Program-made: the position numbers and the translations under genes
Part shown: piece after piece, positions 5,128 through 12,560 of the stretch
How positions within the stretch are numbered: the stretch's first letter is position 1
Layout: each line of letters begins with the position of its first letter
The notes under the pieces: model-generated
Database searches by the model: none
Told to the model about the DNA's origin: nothing
Seen by the model: the letters and a program-made list of their open reading frames with translations, nothing else
Origin: Pelagibacteraceae bacterium AG-339-N18
Lineage (GTDB): Bacteria; Pseudomonadota; Alphaproteobacteria; Pelagibacterales; Pelagibacteraceae
Length of the DNA: 12,560 bases
Reading direction: 5' to 3'
NCBI GenBank assembly: GCA_003282055.1
Contig: QCAD01000023.1
Span: 1-12,560, forward strand

Positions 5128-7791
5128 CTAATCTTTATCAATTAATTCAGCTTGTGCAGCTGCTAATCTGGCTATTGGTACTCTGTATGGTGAACATGAT
5201 ACATAATCTAGTCCAATCTTTGAGCAAAAATTAATACTTTCTGGATCCCCCCCGTGTTCTCCACAAATTCCTAATTTTATTTTATTGTTTTGCTTTTTTC
5301 CTTTTTCAACAGCAATTTTCACTAAATCTTTTACTCCATCATCTATAGAAACAAATGGGTCGATTGTAAAAATTTTATTATCAATATAGTCATTTAAAAA
5401 TTTACCACTATCATCTCTACTAATTCCAAATGTAGTCTGTGTTAAATCGTTTGTTCCAAAACTGAAAAACTCAGCATGTTTAGCTATATCCTGTGCTTTA
5501 ATTGCTGCTCTTGGTAATTCAATCATTGTTCCGACTAAAAATGCTACTTTAATTTTATTTTCATCTTGCACTTTTTTCGCAGTTTTAATTACAAGATCTT
5601 TCATTATTTCTATTTCTGCTTCTGTTGAAACAAGTGGTATCATGATTTCAGGAATAGCTGATCTCTGTCTCTTTTTTTTTAGATCAGATAAGGCCTCAAA
5701 AATTGCTCTGCACTGCATTTCGTAAATTTCAGGAAATGAGATACCCAATCTGCACCCTCTATGTCCTAACATTGGATTTTGTTCATGAAGTTCTTCTATC
5801 CTAGACACCACCTCTTTTTTGTCAGCACCAACTACATAAGCAACTTCTGCAATTTCTTTTTCTGATTTTGGCAAGAACTCATGAAGTGGTGGATCAAGTA
5901 ATCTGACCGTAACTGGAAGGCCCTGCATTATTTTAAAAATTTCGATAAAATCATTTTTTTGATGAGGTAATAATTTTTCTAAAGCTTTAGTTCGATCTTC
6001 ATATGTTTTTGACAAAATCATCTCTCTTACAGACAAAATTCTTTCTTCATCAAAAAACATGTGTTCAGTTCTACATAGACCTATTCCTTCAGCGCCAAAA
6101 TCTCTAGCTGTTTTGGTATCTTGTGGAGTTTCAGAATTTGTTCGAATTTTCAATTTTCTAATATTATCAGCCCATCTCATCAATTTGGAAAAATCTCCAG
6201 ATATTTCTGGTTTGACTGTTGGAACGGAACCTAGAATTATTCTTCCAGTTGAACCATCAATTGTGATTGTGTCACCTTCTTTAATTTCATTTGAGGATGT
6301 TTTAAAAGTTTTTTTATCATATTGAATATCAATTTCACTTGAGCCAGAAACGCAAGGTCTTCCCATGCCCCTTGCTACTACAGCTGCATGACTAGTCATA
6401 CCTCCCCGTGCTGTTAAAATTCCTTTAGCTGCATGCATACCTTGAATATCCTCTGGGGAGGTTTCAACTCTCACCAAAATTGTATCTTGCATCATGTTGT
6501 TTAATCTTTCAGCCTCTTCAGAGGTAAAAACTACTTTTCCACTCGCTGCACCTGGTGACGCCGGCAGACCATTTGCAATTACCTGAATTGAACTTTTCTC
6601 ATCTAAAGTAGGATGTAATAGCGTATCTAAAGAATTTGGATTAACTCGTAAAACAGCTTCATTTTTAGTTATCAACTTTTCTCTAACCATATCAACTGCA
6701 ATCTTTACTGCTGACTTTGAAGTTCTTTTTCCAGAGCGAGTTTGTAGTATCCAAAGTTTATTATTTTCAACTGTGAATTCTACATCTTGCATATCTTTAT
6801 AGTGTCTCTCTAGTTTCTTTAGGATTTTAATTAATTCAGAATATACTTTTGGCATTGACTCCTCCATTGATGGATCGCTCACTTTTGCCTCCTTTTTAGC
6901 TTTTGTAGTTATGTATTGAGGTGTTCTAGTTCCAGCAACAACATCCTCACCCTGAGCATTAATAAGGTATTCTCCATAAACATCATGTGATCCATCAGAC
7001 GGATTTCTTGTGAATACGACTCCTGTTGCGCAATCATTTCCCATGTTTCCAAATACCATTGATTGAACATTAACTGCTGTACCCCACTCTGATGGAATTT
7101 GATTTAGTTTTCTATAAACTTTTGCTCTATTACTTTCCCATGATAAAAATACAGCATTAATAGCACCAAACAATTGTTTATAAACATCTTGAGGAAAGTC
7201 TTTTTTTGTTTTTTCTTTAACTAAGTCCTTGAAATCTTTTATTAAACCATCCCAGTCTTTTTCATCTAATTCAGTATCAAGTAATACTCCCTTAGTTAAT
7301 TTATAATTTTCTATCAACTCCTCAAATAAATAGCTCTCAACGTCCATAACAACACTGCTATACATTTGAATAAATCTTCTATAGCTATCTTTTGCGAATC
7401 TCTCGTTTAACGTTTTATTGGCTAAAGATATTACAGTCTTGTCGTTAAGTCCGAGATTAAGAATTGTATCCATCATACCAGGCATTGATACTCTGGCTCC
7501 TGATCTTACAGACAAAAGAAGTGGATTTTTCAAATCTCCAAATTTTTTTGACACATCCTTTTCTATGACCTTCAGTTCTTTTTTAATTTGACTAATTATT
7601 TTCGAATTTAAACTCTTTTTATCATTATAAAATATGTCACAAGCTTTTGTTGAAATAGTAAAGCCAGGTGGCACTGGTAAACCCATTCTTCCCATCTCAG
7701 CTAGGTTAGCACCTTTACCGCCTAAAAAATTTTTAGGATTTTTAATTTTTTTTATATTTTTTGAATTAAAATTAAAAATAAGTTTAGTCAT
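5128..7791 (-). CDS. ppdK: Pyruvate, phosphate dikinase
   Basis: Interconverts pyruvate, ATP and phosphate with PEP, AMP and pyrophosphate in the cytoplasm, linking the TCA-side pools to gluconeogenesis or acting with pyrophosphate in glycolysis. The 887 aa are full length (Clostridium symbiosum enzyme about 874). The N-terminal ATP-grasp part shows GGKGANLAEM at 24-33 and SVRSGARVSMPGMMDT at 94-109. The swivelling domain carries GGMTSHAAVVARG at 463-475 with phosphorylated H468, and T466 at the position used by the regulatory kinase/phosphatase in other species. The C-terminal PEP barrel shows GLCRTEHMF at 571-579, GTMIELPRA at 754-762, FGTNDLTQ at 778-785 and GICGEHGGDP at 841-850 with the catalytic acid C843. 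It is last in the sppA-glyQ-glyS-ppdK block, overlapping glyS by 8 bp, with no visible Shine-Dalgarno sequence. The absence of the PEP synthase pattern and the pairing of GTEHGG-like motifs with length separate it from PpsA. Confidence 0.98.
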   Translation of the reverse strand: MTKLIFNFNSKNIKKIKNPKNFLGGKGANLAEMGRMGLPVPPGFTISTKACDIFYNDKKSLNSKIISQIKKELKVIEKDVSKKFGDLKNPLLLSVRSGARVSMPGMMDTILNLGLNDKTVISLANKTLNERFAKDSYRRFIQMYSSVVMDVESYLFEELIENYKLTKGVLLDTELDEKDWDGLIKDFKDLVKEKTKKDFPQDVYKQLFGAINAVFLSWESNRAKVYRKLNQIPSEWGTAVNVQSMVFGNMGNDCATGVVFTRNPSDGSHDVYGEYLINAQGEDVVAGTRTPQYITTKAKKEAKVSDPSMEESMPKVYSELIKILKKLERHYKDMQDVEFTVENNKLWILQTRSGKRTSKSAVKIAVDMVREKLITKNEAVLRVNPNSLDTLLHPTLDEKSSIQVIANGLPASPGAASGKVVFTSEEAERLNNMMQDTILVRVETSPEDIQGMHAAKGILTARGGMTSHAAVVARGMGRPCVSGSSEIDIQYDKKTFKTSSNEIKEGDTITIDGSTGRIILGSVPTVKPEISGDFSKLMRWADNIRKLKIRTNSETPQDTKTARDFGAEGIGLCRTEHMFFDEERILSVREMILSKTYEDRTKALEKLLPHQKNDFIEIFKIMQGLPVTVRLLDPPLHEFLPKSEKEIAEVAYVVGADKKEVVSRIEELHEQNPMLGHRGCRLGISFPEIYEMQCRAIFEALSDLKKKRQRSAIPEIMIPLVSTEAEIEIMKDLVIKTAKKVQDENKIKVAFLVGTMIELPRAAIKAQDIAKHAEFFSFGTNDLTQTTFGISRDDSGKFLNDYIDNKIFTIDPFVSIDDGVKDLVKIAVEKGKKQNNKIKLGICGEHGGDPESINFCSKIGLDYVSCSPYRVPIARLAAAQAELIDKD

Positions 7792-9856
7792 TATGTGCTT
7801 TTAACATTTGAAAATTAATATAATTTTGAAACGTTTTACATAACATATTAATAAGTTCCAAACGATTTTTTCTCAAGTTCTCATTTTCTTCATTAACTTT
7901 TACATTGTCGAAAAACTCAAAAACTTCTTTTTTAATTTCAGCCAAAATTGATAATGATTTTACATAGTCCTCATCATTATTTATAGATGAGTAATATTGC
8001 TTGATTTCATTAATTTTTTTATACAAATTTTTTTCAAAATCAGTTTTAAAGATACCAGGATCGGTCGTATCATTTATTTCGATTTCATTATTTTTCATTT
8101 CACTTTCTAGTATGTTTGAGGCTCTTTTGTAACTTGAATTAATATCTATACCAATTTGACTCTTAATTACCTTGTTTAGACATTTTGCTTTTTCAAAAGA
8201 TGAAAATAATTTATTTAATGAAAATGATGATAAGGTAGCTTCGATTATATCATAACGTATTTCTTTTTCCTTAAGATAGTATCTAAATCTATCTTTTAAG
8301 AAATTATACAATTCTTTTTGTAAATCTTTATTGTCAAGATTGTATCCTTGGTCGTCGTAAAGTCGTGATGAGTAATTCATAAGATCATGTATTTTTAAAT
8401 TCTTTTTATTTTCTATGCTGGTCCTTATTATACCTAGAGCAATTCTTCTTAATGCCAATGGATCTTTTGAACTTGTAGGCTTCTCGTTTATACCAAAAAA
8501 GCCCACTAATGTATCAATCTTGTCTGAAATCGATAATGCAACACTGAATGGTTTTTTTGGGACCATTGAATTGAGACCAATTGGTAAATATTGTTCAGAA
8601 ATAGCTAGAGAAATATCTTTATCAAATCCTTGATATTCAGAAAAATATCCTCCCATGAGTCCTTGAAGTTCAGGAAATTCACCAACAAGATCGGAGGTAA
8701 GATCTGTTTTACAAATTGATACTGACAATTCCACTTTTTCTTTACTAATTAACAAGTCATCTGAAATCATTCCACCAATTTTTCTCATTCGCTGAACTTT
8801 GTCAAAATAAGATCCAAGACCTTTAAAAAAATTCATTGATTTTAATTCTGACACCTTTTTAACTAAATTTTGAGTTTTATCTTTATTCCAAAAAAATTCT
8901 GCATCACTTAATCTTGCATCAACCACTCTTTCATTGCCAATTTTAATAAGTCCTTTTTGGTCTTTTTTATTTGTTACAATTAAAAATTCATTCGTAATTT
9001 CATTTTTATCATTAAATGTTGGAAAATATTTCTGATGAGACTCCATTGTTAAGGTCAAAATCTCTTTAGGAACTGATAAAAATTTTTTGTCAAACTTACA
9101 TAATAAAACATTTGGGCTATCTATTAAATTTACCACCTCATCCATTAATTTAGGATTTTCGCTAATTTTTAGCTTTTTTTTTCCTAGTATTTTTGAAAAA
9201 GATTTATTGATTATTTTTAATCTTTTATTCTGATTAATAATGACTGCATTATTTTCAAAAAATTTTTCATATTTCCTAAAATTTTCAAAGGATCTTTTTT
9301 TATCTTCAAAATCTTTATCTAAAAAAGTCTGGTTAGAGGAAACTAAATGATGAAATTTAAAACTTATAATTTTTTTATCATATATTGATAAGATTGACTT
9401 TAATGGTCTCCCCCAATTTAAATCAAATTCACCCCATTTCATTGACTTTTTCCATTCGTAATTATTTAAAATTTTTGGAATAAATTCAGTGAGTAAATCA
9501 TGTGTTTTAAGTGAGGTTGCTACAGTTTTGTAAAAATAGAATTCATCCTTTTCAGTTTTCTTTTTAAATAAATCCTTTTTGTCGATTTTGTTTGATCTCA
9601 AAAAACCCATTAATGCTTGATCTGGAGCACTAGTTTTAGGGCCTCTTATCTCTTTAGATTTTATTTTGATTTGTTTATCTAGGCCCTCAAAAACTAAAAC
9701 TAATCTATTTGGTGTTGAAAAAGAAAAATTTTTTTTTGATTTAATTGATTTTTCCTCAAATAAACTTTTAAAATTCTCAAAAATTGTTTCTCTTAAATTT
9801 TTCTGTAGTCCAGCGGGTATTTCCTCACTAAACAACTCTAAAAAAAATTCTGACAT
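7784..9856 (-). CDS. glyS: Glycyl-tRNA synthetase beta subunit
   Basis: Large subunit of the bacterial alpha2-beta2 glycyl-tRNA synthetase; it supplies tRNA recognition while the alpha subunit holds the aminoacylation site. The 690 aa almost equal E. coli GlyS (689). Signatures include the N-terminal LELFSEEIPA at 6-15, GPKTSAP at 72-78, GRPL at 149-152, MESHQKYFP at 271-279, the K-T-D-L to E-F-P-E-L-Q-G stretch at 383-399, and DPLALRR at 465-471 at the edge of the C-terminal helical, anticodon-binding part. The protein is unusually rich in Lys, Asn and Phe, fitting the base composition. It starts 1 bp after the glyQ stop and ends 8 bp inside ppdK, so translation is probably coupled. A weak AGAGG lies 12 nt before the ATG, inside glyQ. 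Confidence 0.97.
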   Translation of the reverse strand: MSEFFLELFSEEIPAGLQKNLRETIFENFKSLFEEKSIKSKKNFSFSTPNRLVLVFEGLDKQIKIKSKEIRGPKTSAPDQALMGFLRSNKIDKKDLFKKKTEKDEFYFYKTVATSLKTHDLLTEFIPKILNNYEWKKSMKWGEFDLNWGRPLKSILSIYDKKIISFKFHHLVSSNQTFLDKDFEDKKRSFENFRKYEKFFENNAVIINQNKRLKIINKSFSKILGKKKLKISENPKLMDEVVNLIDSPNVLLCKFDKKFLSVPKEILTLTMESHQKYFPTFNDKNEITNEFLIVTNKKDQKGLIKIGNERVVDARLSDAEFFWNKDKTQNLVKKVSELKSMNFFKGLGSYFDKVQRMRKIGGMISDDLLISKEKVELSVSICKTDLTSDLVGEFPELQGLMGGYFSEYQGFDKDISLAISEQYLPIGLNSMVPKKPFSVALSISDKIDTLVGFFGINEKPTSSKDPLALRRIALGIIRTSIENKKNLKIHDLMNYSSRLYDDQGYNLDNKDLQKELYNFLKDRFRYYLKEKEIRYDIIEATLSSFSLNKLFSSFEKAKCLNKVIKSQIGIDINSSYKRASNILESEMKNNEIEINDTTDPGIFKTDFEKNLYKKINEIKQYYSSINNDEDYVKSLSILAEIKKEVFEFFDNVKVNEENENLRKNRLELINMLCKTFQNYINFQMLKAHND

Positions 9857-9857
9857 T

Positions 9858-10739
9858 TTATATTTGTGCCTCTACCCAAATTGCAGCAGCTTGTTTTGTG
9901 ATTTCTCTTATTCGCCCTATATATTCTGCTCTTTGAGCAACACTAATAGCTCCACGGGCATCTAAAACATTAAATACGTGGCTTGCTTTCAAGCATTGAT
10001 CATATGCAGGTAAAGATATTCTTTTTGCAACTAATGATTTTGCCTCACTTTCGTGCATATCAAATATCTTAAGTAAATTTTCTGTATTGGCGTGCTCAAA
10101 GTTATAAGCTGAGAACTCTTTTTCTGATTGATGAAAAACTTCTCTATATTTAATACCTTCATCATTCCAAACTAAATCATAAACATTTTTTTTCTGTTGG
10201 GTAAACATACAAATTCTTTCAAGACCATAAGTTATCTCCACTGAAACCGGTTTACATTCGAAACCTGCCATTTGTTGAAAATATGTAAACTGAGATATTT
10301 CCATTCCATCACACCATACTTCCCATCCTAAACCAGCAGCTCCTAAAGTCGGGCTTTCCCAGTCATCTTCAACAAATCTAATATCATGGTTTTTATGGTT
10401 AATTCCTATCACCGATAAACTATTTAAATAAAGTTTTTTAATATTTAGTGGAGAGGGTTTTATTATAACTTGAAATTGATAATAATGCTGAAGTCTATTT
10501 GGATTATCTCCATATCTACCATCTGTAGGTCTTCGTGAAGGTTGAACATAAGCTGCTTTCCACGGTTTAGGTCCAAGTGATCTTAAAGTAGTAGCTGGGT
10601 GAAATGTTCCAGCTCCAACTTCCATATCATAAGGTTGTAAAATTACACATCCATTTTTACTCCAAAACTTTTGTAAATTAATGATTGTGTCTTGGAAAGT
10701 TTGAAACTTTGGTTTTTTTTTGTTTTTTTTAGAGGCCAT
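9858..10739 (-). CDS. glyQ: Glycyl-tRNA synthetase alpha subunit
   Basis: Catalytic subunit of the heterotetrameric glycyl-tRNA synthetase, a class II enzyme that forms glycyl-adenylate and charges tRNA-Gly. The 293 aa fit the family (about 300). Nearly invariant blocks are present: [14 protein letters not shown] at 35-48, [19 protein letters not shown] at 64-82 (motif 2 region), [18 protein letters not shown] at 125-142, QFTYFQQ at 150-156 and EITYGLERI at 168-176 (motif 3). The C-terminal [20 protein letters not shown] region at 243-262 also matches. The ATG at 10739 is supported because no other Met occurs before residue 39, inside the conserved core. The N-terminus [11 protein letters not shown] is a short lysine-rich extension encoded by A8-C-A9. 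The first 11 bp overlap the end of the sppA-like gene, and glyS follows after 1 bp. Confidence 0.98.
   Translation of the reverse strand: MASKKNKKKPKFQTFQDTIINLQKFWSKNGCVILQPYDMEVGAGTFHPATTLRSLGPKPWKAAYVQPSRRPTDGRYGDNPNRLQHYYQFQVIIKPSPLNIKKLYLNSLSVIGINHKNHDIRFVEDDWESPTLGAAGLGWEVWCDGMEISQFTYFQQMAGFECKPVSVEITYGLERICMFTQQKKNVYDLVWNDEGIKYREVFHQSEKEFSAYNFEHANTENLLKIFDMHESEAKSLVAKRISLPAYDQCLKASHVFNVLDARGAISVAQRAEYIGRIREITKQAAAIWVEAQI
10713..10730 (-). repeat. A9-C-A8 tract at the 5' end of glyQ
   Basis: On the plus strand T9 (10713-10721), G, T8 (10723-10730). On the coding strand this is A8-C-A9 directly after the third codon of glyQ, encoding KKNKKK. The edge of the tract lies in the overlap with the preceding peptidase gene. 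The reading frame is intact. Confidence 0.8.
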
Positions 10740-11535
10740 ATTTTTGCCAAACTGATTTTTCCTCTAATATATTTGCTAATTGATCTACATGGTCATTTGA
10801 AGACGATAATTTTTTACTAAGCCAGCTTTTTGATTTTTCAAATTTTTTAATAACAACATCCTCTCCATATTTTTCTCTTAATATCTGATTTGCATTTCCT
10901 ATCTCATCTATTAAACCAAGATCTTTAGCTTTTCTACCTGACCAAAATTCACCTGAAAATAATTCTACTTCAGATTTTTTTAGTTTTGATGACCTACTTT
11001 TTTCGACCACCTCTATGAAATCTTTATGTAAATCTAATTGAATATTTTTTAATCTTTCGATGTCTTCTTTTTTTTCATCTAGAAATGGGTCCAACGTACT
11101 TTTATTTTTCCCAGCAGTATGCACTCTTCTCTCAACGCCTATCTTTTTTATTAATTCTGTAAAACCAAAAGAAGAGTAGATTACTCCTATTGAGCCTATT
11201 ATTGAACTTGAGTTTGCATAAATTTCATCACCAGCACACGCTATTAGATATCCACCTGATGCTGCTACATCTTCAGCAAAAACTATAACCTTTTTTTTAT
11301 TTTTTTTTGCCTGTTGTCTAATTAAGCTATAAATTAAATGTGATTGGACAGGAGAACCTCCGGGCGAGTTTATTGTAATTGCTACACATAGTGCTTTTTT
11401 AACTGAAAAAGCTTTTGAAATAATCTCTTCTTGACCAGAAAAGTCTATACCTTGTTTAAATTTACCAACATTTCCAATTACACCACTTAGTTTTATGTGT
11501 GGAATAATTTTTTTCTTTTTAAAAAAAGATAGCAT
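10729..11535 (-). CDS. sppA: S49-family serine peptidase, SppA/SohB-like, without membrane anchor
   Basis: Single-domain S49 (ClpP-crotonase fold) peptidase of 268 aa. Members of the family degrade signal peptides or membrane-protein fragments with a Ser-Lys dyad. The oxyanion motif [10 protein letters not shown] is at 55-64. The nucleophile is predicted as S93 in [14 protein letters not shown], and the base as K145 in AGKNKS. The S-to-K distance is 52 residues, the same as S147-K199 in Bacillus subtilis Spp[13 protein letters not shown] at 108-119 and [14 protein letters not shown] at 197-210 are also typical. The N-terminus (MLSFFKKKK) shows no transmembrane helix or signal peptide, so the product may be cytoplasmic or peripheral; I recall similar unanchored S49 proteins in other alphaproteobacteria. 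It is the first gene of the minus-strand block and overlaps glyQ by 11 bp. The exact substrate is unknown. Confidence 0.9.
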   Translation of the reverse strand: MLSFFKKKKIIPHIKLSGVIGNVGKFKQGIDFSGQEEIISKAFSVKKALCVAITINSPGGSPVQSHLIYSLIRQQAKKNKKKVIVFAEDVAASGGYLIACAGDEIYANSSSIIGSIGVIYSSFGFTELIKKIGVERRVHTAGKNKSTLDPFLDEKKEDIERLKNIQLDLHKDFIEVVEKSRSSKLKKSEVELFSGEFWSGRKAKDLGLIDEIGNANQILREKYGEDVVIKKFEKSKSWLSKKLSSSNDHVDQLANILEEKSVWQKYGL

Positions 11536-11575
11536 TTTTAATTTTTATAGAATTTTTTTGTGAATATAAAGACAT

Positions 11576-11603
11576 CTTATAATTGAAGATTCAGGTGCGT
11601 CAA
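11576..11603 (-). promoter_or_regulatory. Likely promoter of the sppA-glyQ-glyS-ppdK operon
   Basis: Reading the minus strand, TTGACG (11603-11598) and TATAAG (11581-11576) are separated by 16 bp, each one mismatch from the sigma70 consensus. Initiation would be near 11570, giving a leader of about 34 nt before the ATG at 11535. This is the best promoter match seen in the window, and no other gap inside the downstream four-gene block could hold one outside coding sequence. It remains a pattern match. Confidence 0.5.
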
Positions 11604-11634
11604 TTGATAAGTATCAAAAGCAACCTATTATACT
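11604..11634 (+). promoter_or_regulatory. ispB: Possible promoter of the polyprenyl synthase gene
   Basis: TTGATA (11604-11609) is followed by TATACT (11629-11634) with a 19-bp spacer, or by the less perfect TATTAT (11626-11631) with a 16-bp spacer. The start would be near 11640, giving a leader under 10 nt before the ATG at 11649. The -35 element directly abuts the -35 of the opposing sppA promoter. Confidence 0.4.
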
Positions 11635-11648
11635 AATTTGCTTGATAA

Positions 11649-12560
11649 ATGGGAAGTGTCATACAATTAAAAAATAAAATTAATAATTCGTATTTTCAGC
11701 TTAAAAATTCAGTTGAGGATAAATTGATGTTAGTTGAAGAGAAAATAAAGTCCAAATTAGAGAGTAATGTTGACTTAGTTCAGAAAATGACAAACTATCA
11801 CCTTGATACGGGTGGAAAAAGATTAAGGGCCTTACTCACTTTAGGTTCAGCAAAATTATGTGGATATGCAAAAGGAACTAGAGATATAAATTTAGCTGCT
11901 TGTGTAGAACTTATTCATTCAGCAACTTTAATGCACGATGATGTAATAGATAATGGATCTATCAGAAGAGGAAAAAAAACATTAAATAAAGTTTGGGACA
12001 ACCATTCTTCCGTTTTAGTTGGAGATTATTTGCTTAGTAGATGTTTTGAAATCATGGTAGATGATGGAAATATTGAAGTCCTAAAATTATTATCTTCAAC
12101 TTCCTCTAAGATTGCTCAAGGTGAGGTTCTTCAGTTACAATATAAAGGTGAGGTAGATATGTTGGAGGAAACTTATTTAAGGATAATTTCTGCAAAAACT
12201 GCTGAATTATTTGCAGCGGCTACCAAAGTTGGTGCAATTTTGTCAGATACGACAACAAAGGAAAAAGAAGCTTTAGAATTTTATGGAAGGAATTTGGGTT
12301 TAACATTCCAAATAGCTGACGATACTTTAGATTATAATTCTGAGTTAAAATTATTCGGGAAAAAAATCGGAAAAGATTTTTATGAGGGAAAAATTACTCT
12401 TCCAATTATTTTGTTATTTCAAAAAGCAAATCTGAAAGAAAAAGAAACTCTTAAAGATATTTTTTTAAAAGACATTAGAAATGAAAGTGATTTTAATTAT
12501 ACATTATCTTTAATCAAACAATATGAAATTATTAAAGGATGTTATCAAAAGGCGAATCAT
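11649..12560 (+). CDS. ispB: Long-chain polyprenyl diphosphate synthase, 3' end outside window
   Basis: Trans-prenyltransferase that extends farnesyl diphosphate with isopentenyl units to the side chain of ubiquinone. The frame is open from ATG 11649 to the window end (304 residues seen; the family is about 320-340), so only a short C-terminal piece is missing. Visible motifs are GGKRLR at 55-60, the first Asp-rich motif D97-D98-x-x-D101 followed by R106-R107, KTAE at 183-186, FQ at 220-221 and the second Asp-rich motif D224-D225-x-x-D228. Ala92, five residues before the first motif, is small, which fits a long product rather than C15 or C20. The start is fixed by an in-frame TAA at 11646-11648 immediately before the ATG. 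No Shine-Dalgarno sequence is seen. The gene is divergent from the S49 peptidase gene. The exact chain length (C40 or C50) cannot be read from the sequence. Confidence 0.93.
   Translation, partial: MGSVIQLKNKINNSYFQLKNSVEDKLMLVEEKIKSKLESNVDLVQKMTNYHLDTGGKRLRALLTLGSAKLCGYAKGTRDINLAACVELIHSATLMHDDVIDNGSIRRGKKTLNKVWDNHSSVLVGDYLLSRCFEIMVDDGNIEVLKLLSSTSSKIAQGEVLQLQYKGEVDMLEETYLRIISAKTAELFAAATKVGAILSDTTTKEKEALEFYGRNLGLTFQIADDTLDYNSELKLFGKKIGKDFYEGKITLPIILLFQKANLKEKETLKDIFLKDIRNESDFNYTLSLIKQYEIIKGCYQKANH

Noticed and set aside
5111..5135. Possible terminator between the converging nadC and ppdK genes
   Set aside because: Only 14 bp of AT-rich sequence with no stem; no hairpin can be supported.
6059..6325. 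Plus-strand open frame of 88 codons
   Set aside because: It lies wholly antisense to the conserved PEP-binding half of ppdK, which has clear catalytic motifs; a shadow frame.
8415..8633. Plus-strand open frame of 72 codons
   Set aside because: Antisense to the conserved DPLALRR and EFPELQG region of glyS; no family features of its own.
9666..9965. Plus-strand open frame of 99 codons with hydrophobic and Cys-rich parts
   Set aside because: Antisense to the start of glyS and end of glyQ; its composition follows from reverse reading of lysine-rich coding sequence.
11536..11648. Riboswitch or small RNA in the largest gene-free gap
   Set aside because: 113 bp of AT-rich sequence with promoter-like hexamers but no stem-loop set or conserved aptamer motif that I can recognise.

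Overview
The window is gene-dense, strongly AT-rich (roughly 30% GC by eye) and encodes only recognisable housekeeping genes plus one small efflux pump. Gaps between genes are tiny, neighbouring genes often overlap by 8-11 bp, and lysine, asparagine and isoleucine are over-represented. These traits, with the glyQ-glyS-ppdK order and an alphaproteobacterial-type dihydroorotase, suggest a streamlined alphaproteobacterium, most likely SAR11 (Pelagibacterales). The taxon is an inference from style and gene content; no marker gene here proves it.

Layout. Positions 1-904 (+): the 3' end of a propionyl-CoA synthetase (prpE) gene, followed after 2 bp by an SMR-family drug exporter. Positions 897-2204 (-): a dihydroorotase-family amidohydrolase that overlaps the exporter tail to tail. 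Positions 2248-3135 (+): a YgfZ-type folate-binding Fe-S cluster protein, divergent from the dihydroorotase. Positions 3141-3226 (-): tRNA-Leu(GAG) with encoded CCA. Positions 3284-5113 (+): nadA and nadC, consecutive steps of NAD synthesis. Positions 5128-11535 (-): a tight four-gene block transcribed in the order sppA-like peptidase, glyQ, glyS, ppdK. Positions 11649-12560 (+): a long-chain polyprenyl diphosphate synthase (ispB type), cut by the window end.

How the genes work together. nadA and nadC convert iminoaspartate plus dihydroxyacetone phosphate to nicotinate mononucleotide. NadA is a 4Fe-4S enzyme, so the adjacent ygfZ (Fe-S maintenance) is a plausible functional neighbour. glyQ and glyS encode the two subunits of one tetrameric glycyl-tRNA synthetase. 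ppdK links pyruvate and PEP, and prpE activates propionate or a similar short acid. The intergenic spaces that carry likely promoters are 2205-2247, 3227-3283 and 11536-11648. No stretch above 300 bp lacks a gene. I see no mobile element, CRISPR array, rRNA, riboswitch or clear rho-independent terminator.

I looked for an undescribed system and did not find a convincing one. The items most worth a second look are the Gln replacing a metal-binding His in the dihydroorotase, the back-to-back promoters between the peptidase and ispB, the tRNA placed antisense just after ygfZ, and paired A10 tracts inside nadC.
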